NCBI GenBank assembly: GCA_013298595.1
Contig: JAAFIG010000013.1
Span: 56,886-120,885, forward strand
DNA: 64,000 nucleotides
Direction of reading: 5' to 3'
Source of the DNA: Deinococcales bacterium
GTDB lineage: Bacteria; Deinococcota; Deinococci; Deinococcales; JAAFIG01
Of this stretch, positions 8,692 through 17,188 are shown piece by piece. A program made the position numbers and the translations under genes. Each line of letters opens with the position of its first letter. Positions within the stretch are counted from its first letter, which is position 1. Under the pieces are notes generated by a model. That model had not been told where the DNA came from, did no database searches, and saw only the letters and a program-made list of their open reading frames with translations.

Positions 8692-9131
8692 AAATAATCA
8701 AAGCTGATAGTTCATATCTCGAGCAAATCGTGCCATTGTTTGATGCGTATCGTCAATTCTATCAACAACCATCAGATACTGTTGCCGCTAAAGCTTATTT
8801 GCAAGCTCGGCTCGAGAACCAAGAAGCTACCGTTTTTTTGGCACTTGGCGAGTCTGATACTGTACTGGGGTTTGCTTTGTGTTACAGCACTTTCTCGAGT
8901 GTTGCCTTAAAACCATTGGTGATTCTCAATGATTTATTTACCACCCCTGAAGCTCGAGGGCAGGGTGTTGGCACAGCACTTTTAGCAACTTGTCAGGATT
9001 TTGCCAAAGCTGCTGGTTGTGCCATTTTACGTTTACGAACCGCGCAAGATAATGTTGTTGCCCAAAGTGTTTACGAAAAATTTGGTTTCACTCGAGACAA
9101 AATTTATTTCACTTACGATTTAAAACTCTAA
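8688..9131 (+). CDS. GNAT-family N-acetyltransferase (tandem copy 1)
   Basis: A 147-residue GCN5-type acetyltransferase. The acetyl-CoA loop is 'ARGQGVGTALLATCQ' and the C-terminal 'VYEKFGF' is typical. SD GGAGGGAG lies just before the ATG, inside the end of the arginase-like gene. The next gene encodes a clear paralogue of the same length with the same opening ('MKII…LEQI.PLFDAYR.FY'), so the pair arose by tandem duplication. The acceptor substrate is unknown. Confidence 0.92.
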   Translation: MKIIKADSSYLEQIVPLFDAYRQFYQQPSDTVAAKAYLQARLENQEATVFLALGESDTVLGFALCYSTFSSVALKPLVILNDLFTTPEARGQGVGTALLATCQDFAKAAGCAILRLRTAQDNVVAQSVYEKFGFTRDKIYFTYDLKL

Positions 9132-9147
9132 TGCAAAGGGAATAACC

Positions 9148-9591
9148 ATGAAAATCATCACTGTAACCTTAGACCAACTCGAGCAAATTGCACCATTGTT
9201 CGATGCGTACCGCGTTTTCTATGAACAGACTTCTGATCTAAGTTCGGCTCGAGCATTCTTGCAACAACGTTTGTTATTGCGCGAAACTGTGCTTTTTATG
9301 GCATTAGATGGCGAAACTCCGCTTGGATTTACACAACTTTTCCCCAGTTTTAGCAGTGTTGGTATGAAACGCCTTTGGATTCTTAACGATTTATACGTGA
9401 TAGCAGAAGCTCGAGGGCAGCGAGTCGGTGAAAAACTGATTGAACGCGCCTTAGTTCATGCCAAGGAGAGCGGCGCTAAAGGTGTGGTACTCGAGACAGC
9501 CCACAGCAATACCTCTGGGCAAAAATTGTATGAACGCATGGGTTTTGTACGCGAAGACCTCGAGTATCGCACGTACTTTAAGGCTGTTTAA
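9148..9591 (+). CDS. GNAT-family N-acetyltransferase (tandem copy 2)
   Basis: A 147-residue paralogue of the preceding gene. The acetyl-CoA loop reads 'ARGQRVGEKLIERAL', with Arg in place of the third Gly of the usual Q/R-x-x-G-x-G/A run; this is tolerated in many GNATs. SD AAAGGGA precedes the ATG, 16 nt after the stop of copy 1. The two have diverged most in the substrate-facing middle part, which suggests different acceptors. Last gene of the operon. Confidence 0.92.
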   Translation: MKIITVTLDQLEQIAPLFDAYRVFYEQTSDLSSARAFLQQRLLLRETVLFMALDGETPLGFTQLFPSFSSVGMKRLWILNDLYVIAEARGQRVGEKLIERALVHAKESGAKGVVLETAHSNTSGQKLYERMGFVREDLEYRTYFKAV

Positions 9592-9679
9592 ACTCGAGTT
9601 TATGGTGCGTATAAAGATTTTTACACGAAACCGTCTGATGTAACTGGTAATTTGTAACTGCTTAAAATAAAGTACTTAG

Positions 9680-10663
9680 GTGCCCGATGTTGCCAAAGCG
9701 ATTCTTGAATTTATAGACGGTGTTTTACCAAAAACCCATGCTACTCCCGAAATTGCCGAGTTATACCGCATGATGCGCGATTACCCGTGGCGTGGTGGCA
9801 AAATGATCCGCTCGAGGTTGTTATTGGCAATGTGCGAAGCCTTTTCAGGGCGTTTTCAGGATGCTTTGCCGTTAGCGGCTGCGCTCGAGTTATTTCAGAA
9901 TTGGGTGTTGATCCATGATGATATCGAAGATGATTCCGATGAACGCCGAGGCAAACCTGCCTTACACCGAATTCATGGCATGCCGCTGGCTTTAAATGCT
10001 GGGGATGCTTTACATGTTTATATGTGGCAGGTGGTGCATGGTTCGGGTGTGCAGGGCGCATTTGCCGCTTTTCTCGAGATGATTCATCGCACTGCCGAAG
10101 GGCAACAACTGGATTTAGCTTGGGTTGAACAAAAACGTTTTGATTTAACCACCGAGGATTATTTTCAATTAGTGCACTTAAAAACAGCGTATTATACTGT
10201 GGTTGCGCCACTGCATCTGGGAATGTTGGCAGCGGGCGTTAAACCTAACCCTGTGTTTGTGCAAGCGGGTTTAGATTTAGGGGCAGCTTTTCAAATTCGT
10301 GATGATGTGCTGAATTTAATTGCTGATTTTAAGGAATACGGTAAAGAAATCGCTGGTGATCTACTCGAGGGTAAACGCACACTTATGCTGTTGCATTTAT
10401 TAGAACACGCTTCTGAGACGGTTAAAAACCGAGTGATTGATATTCTTGGGCAACCACGAACAGCCAAATCTGTTGAGGATGTGCAATGGATTTTGCAGCA
10501 AATGCAAGTATTAGAAAGTATTCCCTTTGCACAAAACCAAGCGGATTTGCTTGCCACTCGAGGTTTAGCTTTACTGGAAAAAGGTTTGCAATCTGCGCCT
10601 AATCAGCAAGCGGCTCAGTTGATTCTCGAGACAGCACGCAGTTTGGCAACTCGAGTGGCATAA
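9680..10663 (+). CDS. Polyprenyl (geranylgeranyl/farnesyl-type) diphosphate synthase
   Basis: A 327-residue trans-isoprenyl synthase that condenses isopentenyl diphosphate with an allylic primer. The first Asp-rich motif is HDDIEDDSDERRG (D80, D81, D84, D85). The second is QIRDDVLNL (D208, D209), with Asn where the third Asp often stands. The start is GTG at 9680: a TAAAAT -10 ends 11 nt before it and no good SD is visible. The product, probably C15-C20 for carotenoids or quinones, cannot be fixed from sequence alone. Confidence 0.9.
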   Translation: MPDVAKAILEFIDGVLPKTHATPEIAELYRMMRDYPWRGGKMIRSRLLLAMCEAFSGRFQDALPLAAALELFQNWVLIHDDIEDDSDERRGKPALHRIHGMPLALNAGDALHVYMWQVVHGSGVQGAFAAFLEMIHRTAEGQQLDLAWVEQKRFDLTTEDYFQLVHLKTAYYTVVAPLHLGMLAAGVKPNPVFVQAGLDLGAAFQIRDDVLNLIADFKEYGKEIAGDLLEGKRTLMLLHLLEHASETVKNRVIDILGQPRTAKSVEDVQWILQQMQVLESIPFAQNQADLLATRGLALLEKGLQSAPNQQAAQLILETARSLATRVA

Positions 10664-10672
10664 TGCCTAACG

Positions 10673-10699
10673 CAATAAATCGGTTTATTGGAATTTTTT
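10673..10699 (+). terminator. Intrinsic terminator after the polyprenyl synthase gene
   Basis: Stem CAATAAA/TTTATTG with a TCGG loop at 10673-10690, followed by GAATTTTTT. The stem is AT-rich, so the hairpin is modest. Confidence 0.55.
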
Positions 10700-10759
10700 G
10701 AACTTTTAATGTGATTACGCGCACGTCCGATTGGCAATTAGAATGCTAACCTGAGGAAT

Positions 10760-11809
10760 ATGCCAAATGTTCTGGTGCTAGACGATGAACCTTCTTTGCT
10801 GCGCTTAATTGTGACGATTCTCGAGCGAGCAGGTCATCATGTTCGGAGTTTTCGTAAACCAGCAGATGCTCTAACCGAACTCGAGAGTTTTGTGCCTGAT
10901 GCAATTTTATCAGATATTCAAATGCCTGGTATGTCGGGTTTAGAATTCTGTCAACAAGTGCGAGCAATGCCTCATTTGCAATCCACGCCCTTTTTATTTA
11001 TGTCAGCATTGGGGAACCGTACCGATGTCCGCACAGGTATGAACATCGGCGCAGATGATTACTTGGTTAAACCATTTACCCCAACCGAAATCATCGAAGC
11101 GCTCGATGCGCGTTTAACTCGAGCGGCGGCTAATCGCAATTCGAGCAGTATCAGCGCACCCAGTAATGGTTTACAAGCCAAAGCACTGGGTGGTTTTAAT
11201 GTTGTCTATAAAGGAATTGAGGTTTCTTGGGCTTCTAAAAAAGCGGCTGAATTCTTTTTCTTTTTAATCGAACGTCCAAATGGTGTCACCACTTGGGAAG
11301 CTGCCGAAGCTTTATGGCGCGATAAAGACGAATCTCGAGCTGCTAGTGTGTTCCACACAACGTTGCATCGTTTACGTAAAACGCTCGATGAAGACATGGT
11401 TTTTACCAAAAGCAGACGCTATTTTTTACGCACGGGCTTAGATGTCAAATTCGATGTTAGCGATTATCTCGAGTTAGTTCGTCAAGCCAAGCAAACACCA
11501 ACTAACGAAGCTTTCTCGAGTGCTGTGGCATTGTACGGTGGCGCGTATATGGATGGTTGTGATTCGGTTTGGTGTGAAGATAAACGCGAAATGTTACATG
11601 CTGCTCATTTTAGTTTATTACTCGAGGCAGCCAAATTCTCCTCAGCTGTTGGTGATCCACGCAATGCAGCTTGGTATGCTCATCTTGCTACGCAACACGA
11701 ACCTTTTGCCGACCAAGCTTGGACAGACCTTGGACTGTACTACGATGCCTTAGGTGATTCACGCCGTGCCGAGTCGGCGCGTAACCGCATGTCAACTTGG
11801 GATGAGTAA
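10760..11809 (+). CDS. Response regulator: receiver domain fused to a SARP/BTAD-type output domain
   Basis: A 349-residue protein. The receiver (about 1-120) has the acidic pair D8-D9, phospho-acceptor D52 in 'AILSDIQMPG', and K104 in 'YLVKPF'. A winged-HTH DNA-binding segment follows (about 150-235: 'KAAEFFFFLIERPNGVTTWE', 'SVFHTTLHRLRKTL'), then a bacterial transcriptional activation (TPR-like) domain to the C-terminus. This is the SARP-type output coupled to a phosphorelay. No histidine kinase lies beside it, so it is an orphan regulator. GAGGAAT before the ATG can serve as an SD. Confidence 0.9.
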   Translation: MPNVLVLDDEPSLLRLIVTILERAGHHVRSFRKPADALTELESFVPDAILSDIQMPGMSGLEFCQQVRAMPHLQSTPFLFMSALGNRTDVRTGMNIGADDYLVKPFTPTEIIEALDARLTRAAANRNSSSISAPSNGLQAKALGGFNVVYKGIEVSWASKKAAEFFFFLIERPNGVTTWEAAEALWRDKDESRAASVFHTTLHRLRKTLDEDMVFTKSRRYFLRTGLDVKFDVSDYLELVRQAKQTPTNEAFSSAVALYGGAYMDGCDSVWCEDKREMLHAAHFSLLLEAAKFSSAVGDPRNAAWYAHLATQHEPFADQAWTDLGLYYDALGDSRRAESARNRMSTWDE

Positions 11810-11892
11810 AATCCAGTCTCGAGGTCAGCGCGTTCAATGCACTCATATTGAACTGGGTTACAATTGACTGTTGTTCCATTTTGGAGATACTT

Positions 11893-12885
11893 ATGAATAA
11901 TTCGGGTGACCCCCAATACCAAGAAAAATTAATTGCCATTGCAAACCAACTCAAAAACCATGCTGGTTGCATCGTCTTAGCTGCTCATGTAGACCCAGAT
12001 GGCGATGCCATTGGTAGTGTGCTTGGTGCATCTCGAGCCTTAGCCGCTCTGGGCAAAAAAGTCATACCTGTGGCTGTCGCACCACGGTATCTCGAGTGGA
12101 TGCCTAAAGCAGGTGAATTAACCCCGAAACTCGAGGTTTTACCTGCTGATGCGCTTTTGTTGGTTTTAGATAGTGCCGAAGTGACAAGGGTAGATGGTGT
12201 CCCTATGAATCAAGTTGGTATTCCAATCATAAACATAGATCATCACGGCTCGAATCCACGTTTTGGTGACTTGTCCTTGGTCAGTCCAGATAAAGCGGCT
12301 TGTGCTGCTATCCTGACCGATTTAGTCGCAGCACTTGGTGTTACGATGACTGCCGAAATTGCTGAACCGATCTTAACTGGTATCATGACTGACACAGGTT
12401 TTTTCCGTAATTCCAACACTGATGCTGGTGTTATGCACACGGCTGCTGAGTTATTAAATGCAGGGGTTAGCCTTGCCAAAATTAACGAAGCTTTGTCTTC
12501 GCAGCCGCGCTCTTTTTTCAAATTGCAATCCGAAGTGTATGCCACCATCGAATACCCACTCGAGGAAAAAATGGTCACAGCTTTTGTCAATGGAGCAATG
12601 CTTGAGCGCTTAAATGCTAGTTGGGAAGATGTGGAAAGTTTGGTTGGGTACATCCGCAATGCCGAAGGGACGTACCTAGCGTGTTTGTATAAGGATTATG
12701 GTGATTCGGTCAAAGTCAGTTTGCGGTCTAAAGGTGGTGTGAGTGCCCAAAATATCGCTATTGCTTGTGGTGGTGGTGGGCATGTGCCAGCCGCTGGTGC
12801 AACTATCAATTTGCCCTTTGCTGAAGCTCGAGCCAAATTGCTATTTGAAGCTGAAAAAGAACTAAAACGCGTAGGTATTTTGTAG
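11893..12885 (+). CDS. nrnA: DHH/DHHA1 phosphoesterase, NrnA-type nanoRNase/pAp phosphatase
   Basis: A 330-residue cytoplasmic phosphoesterase. The N-terminal catalytic motif is 'AAHVDPDGDAIGS' (H32, D34, D38), the signature is 'NIDHHGSNPRFGD', and the C-terminal DHHA1 substrate-binding domain ends with 'GGGGHVPAAGA'. Enzymes of this type degrade 2-5-nt RNAs and 3'-phosphoadenosine-5'-phosphate and can hydrolyse linear dinucleotides. I start at ATG 11893, preceded by TTGGAG, and not at the TTG 45 nt upstream. A strong terminator follows. Confidence 0.9.
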   Translation: MNNSGDPQYQEKLIAIANQLKNHAGCIVLAAHVDPDGDAIGSVLGASRALAALGKKVIPVAVAPRYLEWMPKAGELTPKLEVLPADALLLVLDSAEVTRVDGVPMNQVGIPIINIDHHGSNPRFGDLSLVSPDKAACAAILTDLVAALGVTMTAEIAEPILTGIMTDTGFFRNSNTDAGVMHTAAELLNAGVSLAKINEALSSQPRSFFKLQSEVYATIEYPLEEKMVTAFVNGAMLERLNASWEDVESLVGYIRNAEGTYLACLYKDYGDSVKVSLRSKGGVSAQNIAIACGGGGHVPAAGATINLPFAEARAKLLFEAEKELKRVGIL

Positions 12886-12904
12886 TAAACACATAAACTC
12901 GAGA

Positions 12905-12937
12905 AATGGCGAGAGCATGCTCTCGCCATTATTTTTT
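12905..12937 (+). terminator. Intrinsic terminator after nrnA
   Basis: A perfect 26-bp palindrome at 12905-12930 (half-site AATGGCGAGAG, CATG centre) followed by ATTTTTT. It separates nrnA from the molybdopterin gene, whose own promoter follows. Confidence 0.9.
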
Positions 12938-12963
12938 GCCTGCAAATCCGTTAGACTTAGCCT

Positions 12964-14976
12964 ATGACCTTGGCTCGTTTAACCTGTCCTTTAGATTGTC
13001 CTGACGCGTGTTCTCTGCTGGTGACTGTTGAAAATGGTCGAGCCAGCAAAGTTGCTGGTGATCCAAATCATCCTGTGACCCAAGGTTTTGCGTGTAGCAA
13101 AACATATCGTTATCCAGAACGAGCGTACCTCGAGACGCGTCCCAAGTACCCCATGAAACGCGTTGGCGAAAAAGGTAGCGGACAATGGACTCGAGTCTCT
13201 TGGGATGAAGCACTGGATGAAATTGCCTCACGATTAACAAAAATCCTCGAGCAGCATGGTGCTGAAAGTATTTTGCCATATCACTATGCAGGTACGATGG
13301 GTTTGCACCAAGGTACCCATGCCCATGCACTTTTTCGGGCATTAGGCGTGATTGAACTCGAGGAAACCATCTGTGCCAGTACAGGAAGTGTTGCGTGGTC
13401 TGAAACATACGGCAATGCACGGCTAGGAACAAATCCTGAGGATGTACCAAATGCCAAACTGATTCTGCTTTGGGGTATCAATAGTCTAGCAACTAACAGC
13501 CACTTAACCCCATTTCTGACCAAGGCGCGGCGTAACGGCGCACGCATTATTCATATAGACCCCTACGAAAATAAAACCAGTTTATTTGCCGATCAGCACA
13601 TTCGTATTAAACCATGCACAGATGCAGCCTTGGCGCTGAGTATAGCCAATATTATCATCTCGAGAAATTTACACGACCAAGAATTTATTGATAAATATGC
13701 TCGAGGTTTTGCCGAGTATTGTGTAGCTGCTGAGGCTTGGACACTTGAGCGAACTGCTCAAGTTACAGGCATAAATGCAAATATTATCGAGGCATTAGCG
13801 CTCGAGTATGCCCAAACCACGCCATCTTTTATTCGCACCAGTTACGGCATGACTCGCCACGAAGGTGGCGGTAATGCCCAACGGGCTGTTACCATGCTGC
13901 CAATCCTTTGTGGGCAATGGCAATACCTAGGTGGTGGCGCTTTGCTTTCGACCAGTGGTGCATTTCAACTCAATCGTCAACACCTTGGTGCAGCCCATCT
14001 GGTCAAACCGAATACTCGCCGAGTGAACATGAACCAACTCGGGCAGGCACTCGAGCCAAAAAATGGTATCCATGCAATGTTTGTCTACAATTGCAACCCA
14101 GCGGTGGTAGCCCCAGACTCGAGCCGAGTGATTGCTGGTATGAAACGCGAAGATGTTCTGGTGGTGGTACTCGAGAATGCCATGACCGAAAGTGCCGACC
14201 TTGCCGATTATGTTTTGCCAGCCACAACGTTTCTCGAGCATGATGATATATATACGGCATATGGGCATTACTATCTTTCGTACAACCAAGCACCTTGCGA
14301 ACCGTACTTTGAAGCAAAGTCCAATACATGGATTTTTGCTGAACTTGCCAAACGATTAGGGTTGACTGAACCAAGTGTGTACTGGGATGCCGAAACTCTA
14401 GCGCGAGACTTGCTCGAGACACCCAATGCGTTTGTGCAAGGCATCACCCTCGAGCAATTACGGCAAAAGGGTTTTGTGCGTCTTAATGTACCAGAAGCCT
14501 TTCTGCCCTATGCCCAAGGCTCAAGCGCAACAACTGATGGTTTACTGCACTTAGACCCGATACCACAATTCCTTGCCCCTCGAGATGCTATTAGCGCTGA
14601 GTATCCATTGCAACTGATGACACCACCTGCCCATCACTTCTTAAACAGTACTTACGGTGAACTCGAGAAAATACGCAGCCTCGAGAAATCCGAACCGCAC
14701 GTCATGATTCACCCAGAAGATGCCGCTCAGTTCGGTGCGACTGATGGCGTATATGTGCAAATCTCGAGCAAACAAGGCAGTGTTAGGCGTATCGCTCGAG
14801 TTACCAATGCGACCAGCCAAGGTGTGGTAATTGTTGAAGGAACTTGGTGGGCAAAACATGCTCCTGATGGTAATGGAATCAATACACTGACCAGTCAAAA
14901 TGTGAATGATATTGGGGCTGGGAGCATTTTTCATAACACCCCCGTTCGACTCGAGCTAGTAAAACAAGCAGTATGA
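12964..14976 (+). CDS. Molybdopterin-dependent oxidoreductase (DMSO-reductase superfamily)
   Basis: A 670-residue catalytic subunit. The N-terminal 4Fe-4S ligands are C8, C12, C16 and C45, followed by the conserved 'RVSWDEALDEIASRL'. C138 in 'ETICASTGSVAW' is a candidate Mo ligand. The C-terminal third is the molydopterin-dinucleotide-binding domain ('HHFLNSTYGELEKIRS', 'VMIHPEDAAQFGATDG'). There is no twin-arginine signal and no partner subunit nearby, so it is probably cytoplasmic and takes electrons from a soluble donor. It belongs to the poorly characterised YyaE/formate-dehydrogenase-like branch. TAGACT ends 6 nt before the ATG, so it is probably leaderless. Confidence 0.9.
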   Translation: MTLARLTCPLDCPDACSLLVTVENGRASKVAGDPNHPVTQGFACSKTYRYPERAYLETRPKYPMKRVGEKGSGQWTRVSWDEALDEIASRLTKILEQHGAESILPYHYAGTMGLHQGTHAHALFRALGVIELEETICASTGSVAWSETYGNARLGTNPEDVPNAKLILLWGINSLATNSHLTPFLTKARRNGARIIHIDPYENKTSLFADQHIRIKPCTDAALALSIANIIISRNLHDQEFIDKYARGFAEYCVAAEAWTLERTAQVTGINANIIEALALEYAQTTPSFIRTSYGMTRHEGGGNAQRAVTMLPILCGQWQYLGGGALLSTSGAFQLNRQHLGAAHLVKPNTRRVNMNQLGQALEPKNGIHAMFVYNCNPAVVAPDSSRVIAGMKREDVLVVVLENAMTESADLADYVLPATTFLEHDDIYTAYGHYYLSYNQAPCEPYFEAKSNTWIFAELAKRLGLTEPSVYWDAETLARDLLETPNAFVQGITLEQLRQKGFVRLNVPEAFLPYAQGSSATTDGLLHLDPIPQFLAPRDAISAEYPLQLMTPPAHHFLNSTYGELEKIRSLEKSEPHVMIHPEDAAQFGATDGVYVQISSKQGSVRRIARVTNATSQGVVIVEGTWWAKHAPDGNGINTLTSQNVNDIGAGSIFHNTPVRLELVKQAV

Positions 14977-15016
14977 GCTATCAGTAGCGTTTGGCACTTG
15001 AAAGAATTGTTTGAGT

Positions 15017-15044
15017 TTTACACTTGTAACCGTTAAGCTATACT
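15017..15044 (+). promoter_or_regulatory. Promoter of the seven-repeat secreted protein
   Basis: TTTACA at 15017-15022 and TATACT at 15039-15044, 16 bp apart. A short leader carries the SD CGGAGG ahead of ATG 15067, a conventional leadered promoter. Confidence 0.65.
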
Positions 15045-15066
15045 TATTCAGTTACACGGAGGCATT

Positions 15067-16311
15067 ATGTGGAAATCAGCAAAATGGATTATTCTTGGCT
15101 TTGGTGTGTTCAGCGCTATTTTTTTGATTGCTTCTTCCTCGAGTTCAGCTCAAAATAGCAATAGTTTTACTCTTTTGAATAACAATGCCAGTGCCGATGC
15201 AGTTCGTCCTTCGTTGGTACTCGAGCGAAGTGGTACGCCTGTGGTGGCTTGGATTGAATCTTTGAATGGGGTATATCAGGCTTTTGTTAAACGTTGGAAT
15301 GGTAAAGCTTGGCAAACACTTGGCGCATCGCTGAATCGGGACGCAAAATTTAACGTTTTTAATGTCTCAATAGCAATTTCTCGAGATGATATACCGTTTG
15401 TTTCGTGGACAGAACGCAGCAATATCAATGAAGGATTTGATGGTAAAGGCAAAGGACCTGGAAAAGTCTATGTAGCGCGTTGGGCAAACAATACTTGGAA
15501 TATGTATCCTTCGCCAACCAAAAAAGAAAATTCGGCTGGGGATTTACCAAGTTTGCAGGTGGATTCCAAAGGTTTTCCTGTGCTGGCGTGGAGTGAATTA
15601 ACCCCTGATTTTAATGCGGATAGTTATTTTGTCGAGCGTTGGAATGGCAGCAAATGGGTTGGTATAGACCCTGGTTCGCTCAGTTCGGATATTTCCCATG
15701 CTTCACGGTCTCGAGAGTTAGCAGTCAACTCGAGGGATGAACCAATTTTAGCCTGGAGTTTACAACGTTATATTCAAGATGTTGGACCCCAAGATTTTAA
15801 TGTTTTTGTCGGTGGTTGGGATGGGCAACGCTGGTTACCGTTGGGTGGAACTTCGCTGAACATCAATCAGGAACGTTATGCGGCTCAGCCTTCGTTTGAT
15901 TTGGATAAAAACGATTACCCAACTATCACGTGGCTCGAGGCTTCGCTTGGTTTTAATGTGTTTGCTAAACGCTGGAATGGTAAAACTTGGGATCGGCTTG
16001 GCGGTTCGATTAATAATGATACAGGTTTAGCCAGCACACCGAAATTGCGTTTAGACTCGAGTGGTACGCCTTTTGTGGCATGGGTAGAAAATGCTGGTTC
16101 GTTAAAGGTAATGGTGGCAAAATTTGTGGGCAATACTTGGCAAAAGCTTGGAACGCATCTGAATGTGGATGCTAAAGCTTACTCGAGTGCGCCTAGTTTA
16201 GCGGTTTCCTCGAGTGGTGTGCCAGTTGTCACATGGAGCGAAGAAATTACGCTGACTCAGCAACGCATTTATGTTCGTCAGTGGAATGGCAAAGAATGGG
16301 TTGGGTTATAA
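15067..16311 (+). CDS. Secreted protein of seven ~50-residue W-x-G repeats, probable seven-bladed beta-propeller
   Basis: A 414-residue exported protein. The signal peptide is about residues 1-29 ('WIILGFGVFSAIFLIASS', cleavage near SSA-Q). The rest is seven repeats, each with a strand like 'SLVLERSGTPVVAWIES' and then 'FVKRWNGKAWQTLGASLN'. Aspartate/glycine turns and the invariant 'W-N-G-x-x-W' recur seven times, and the count matches a seven-bladed propeller. I do not recognise a named family and no catalytic motif stands out. It is transcribed alone from a TTTACA/TATACT promoter with SD CGGAGG. A surface binding or adhesion role is only a guess. Confidence 0.8.
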   Translation: MWKSAKWIILGFGVFSAIFLIASSSSSAQNSNSFTLLNNNASADAVRPSLVLERSGTPVVAWIESLNGVYQAFVKRWNGKAWQTLGASLNRDAKFNVFNVSIAISRDDIPFVSWTERSNINEGFDGKGKGPGKVYVARWANNTWNMYPSPTKKENSAGDLPSLQVDSKGFPVLAWSELTPDFNADSYFVERWNGSKWVGIDPGSLSSDISHASRSRELAVNSRDEPILAWSLQRYIQDVGPQDFNVFVGGWDGQRWLPLGGTSLNINQERYAAQPSFDLDKNDYPTITWLEASLGFNVFAKRWNGKTWDRLGGSINNDTGLASTPKLRLDSSGTPFVAWVENAGSLKVMVAKFVGNTWQKLGTHLNVDAKAYSSAPSLAVSSSGVPVVTWSEEITLTQQRIYVRQWNGKEWVGL

Positions 16312-16755
16312 CGAACGAATCGGAATCCAAATTTCAAAATTGGGATTTTCGGGAAATTCAGTGCCATAACGTTCAAGATCAGGTCCTGTGGCTCGAGTGA
16401 AACCTGAATTCGGTAGCCATTGAGAGTAGACTTCGGTAAATATACTCGAGACATTCTCGAGGTTGGCTTGAAAAATGGCGTAGCTGGATGCTGGAACTTC
16501 CCATAATGTCAGGTCTGGTGGGATATTTAGGTTGCTCAGGCAAGATTCTCCTGCCATGTACCGCAGCACGCCACTCGAGCGATCTAATTGCATCACACCG
16601 TAACAAACGCCTGGTTCGGCCCGATCGATAGCTTTGTTGTTTGTTGCAAAATACTTTTTCCACAACTGCCCAATTTCAGGAGAGCCTGGTTTGGTGTTCA
16701 TTGCCATGCCAATAATATTGAATGCAGAACTCGAGATGATACGTGGTGATTGCAT
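16306..16755 (-). CDS. GyrI-like/AraC effector-binding-domain protein
   Basis: A 149-residue stand-alone effector-binding domain of the kind found at the C-terminus of AraC and BmrR regulators ('IGQLWKKYFATNNKAI', 'CYGVMQLDRSSGVLRYMAG', 'YAIFQANLENVSSIFTEVYS', 'FEIWIPIRSL'). It has no DNA-binding domain, so it probably sequesters or hydrolyses a small hydrophobic compound. The start is ATG 16755, preceded by a strong SD GGGAGGAAAG; the open frame runs further upstream but that stretch is a shadow of the VOC gene. Its end overlaps the convergent propeller gene by 6 nt. Confidence 0.85.
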   Translation of the reverse strand: MQSPRIISSSAFNIIGMAMNTKPGSPEIGQLWKKYFATNNKAIDRAEPGVCYGVMQLDRSSGVLRYMAGESCLSNLNIPPDLTLWEVPASSYAIFQANLENVSSIFTEVYSQWLPNSGFTRATGPDLERYGTEFPENPNFEIWIPIRSL

Positions 16756-16771
16756 ACTTTCCTCCCAGGGC

Positions 16772-17122
16772 TTATAGACGGCTCGAGATTGAAAACGGAT
16801 TGCCTTCTGGGTCTTTGCCGTTGCAGAATGCAAAATCTTCGGTGCTGACAACATTACCAAGTTTGACTCCTCGAGCTTCGATTTGGCGCTTTGTGGTTTT
16901 AACATCATCACTATGAAACACAATTTTTGTGGCAATACGCCGTGGTTTTGGAGCATCAGATTTATGCAAAGCAAGGGTGATACTACCCGCAAAAAATTCT
17001 TGCCATTCTTTAGGGTCGTCAGCACAAACTTTGGCTTCTAAACCCAATACATCGCGGTAAAACGCAGCGACTCGAGGCACATCATTGACAAAAATAATAA
17101 CTCGACTGGTGATAAGTTTCAT
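16772..17122 (-). CDS. VOC-superfamily protein
   Basis: A 116-residue glyoxalase/bleomycin-resistance-fold protein: 'SRVIIFVNDVPRVAAFYRDV' at the N-terminus and 'FCNGKDPEGNPFSIS' at the C-terminus. Its function is unknown; dimeric metal-binding or ligand-binding roles are typical. It is followed after 16 nt by the effector-binding protein gene, and the pair looks like a small stress or drug-response operon. The promoter is leaderless. Confidence 0.87.
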   Translation of the reverse strand: MKLITSRVIIFVNDVPRVAAFYRDVLGLEAKVCADDPKEWQEFFAGSITLALHKSDAPKPRRIATKIVFHSDDVKTTKRQIEARGVKLGNVVSTEDFAFCNGKDPEGNPFSISSRL

Positions 17123-17128
17123 GCCTCG

Positions 17129-17157
17129 AGCCTAACGGTTCTCGAGGCATGGTGCAA
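17129..17157 (-). promoter_or_regulatory. Leaderless promoter of the VOC/effector-binding operon
   Basis: Reading on the minus strand: TTGCAC (17157-17152), 17 bp, TAGGCT (17134-17129), then 6 nt to the ATG at 17122. The promoter contains an 11-bp inverted repeat CATGCCTCGAG/CTCGAGGCATG (17120-17151) that spans the start codon. As the repeat is mostly upstream of transcription it could act as an operator. Confidence 0.7.
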
Positions 17158-17188
17158 GGCTATTTTTTTTACCCTCTAAACACCTTGT

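Noticed and set aside
17120-17151. Hairpin CATGCCTCGAG/CTCGAGGCATG as a terminator for bioY
   Set aside because: No T-run follows on the minus strand, and a complete promoter for the next gene lies within it.
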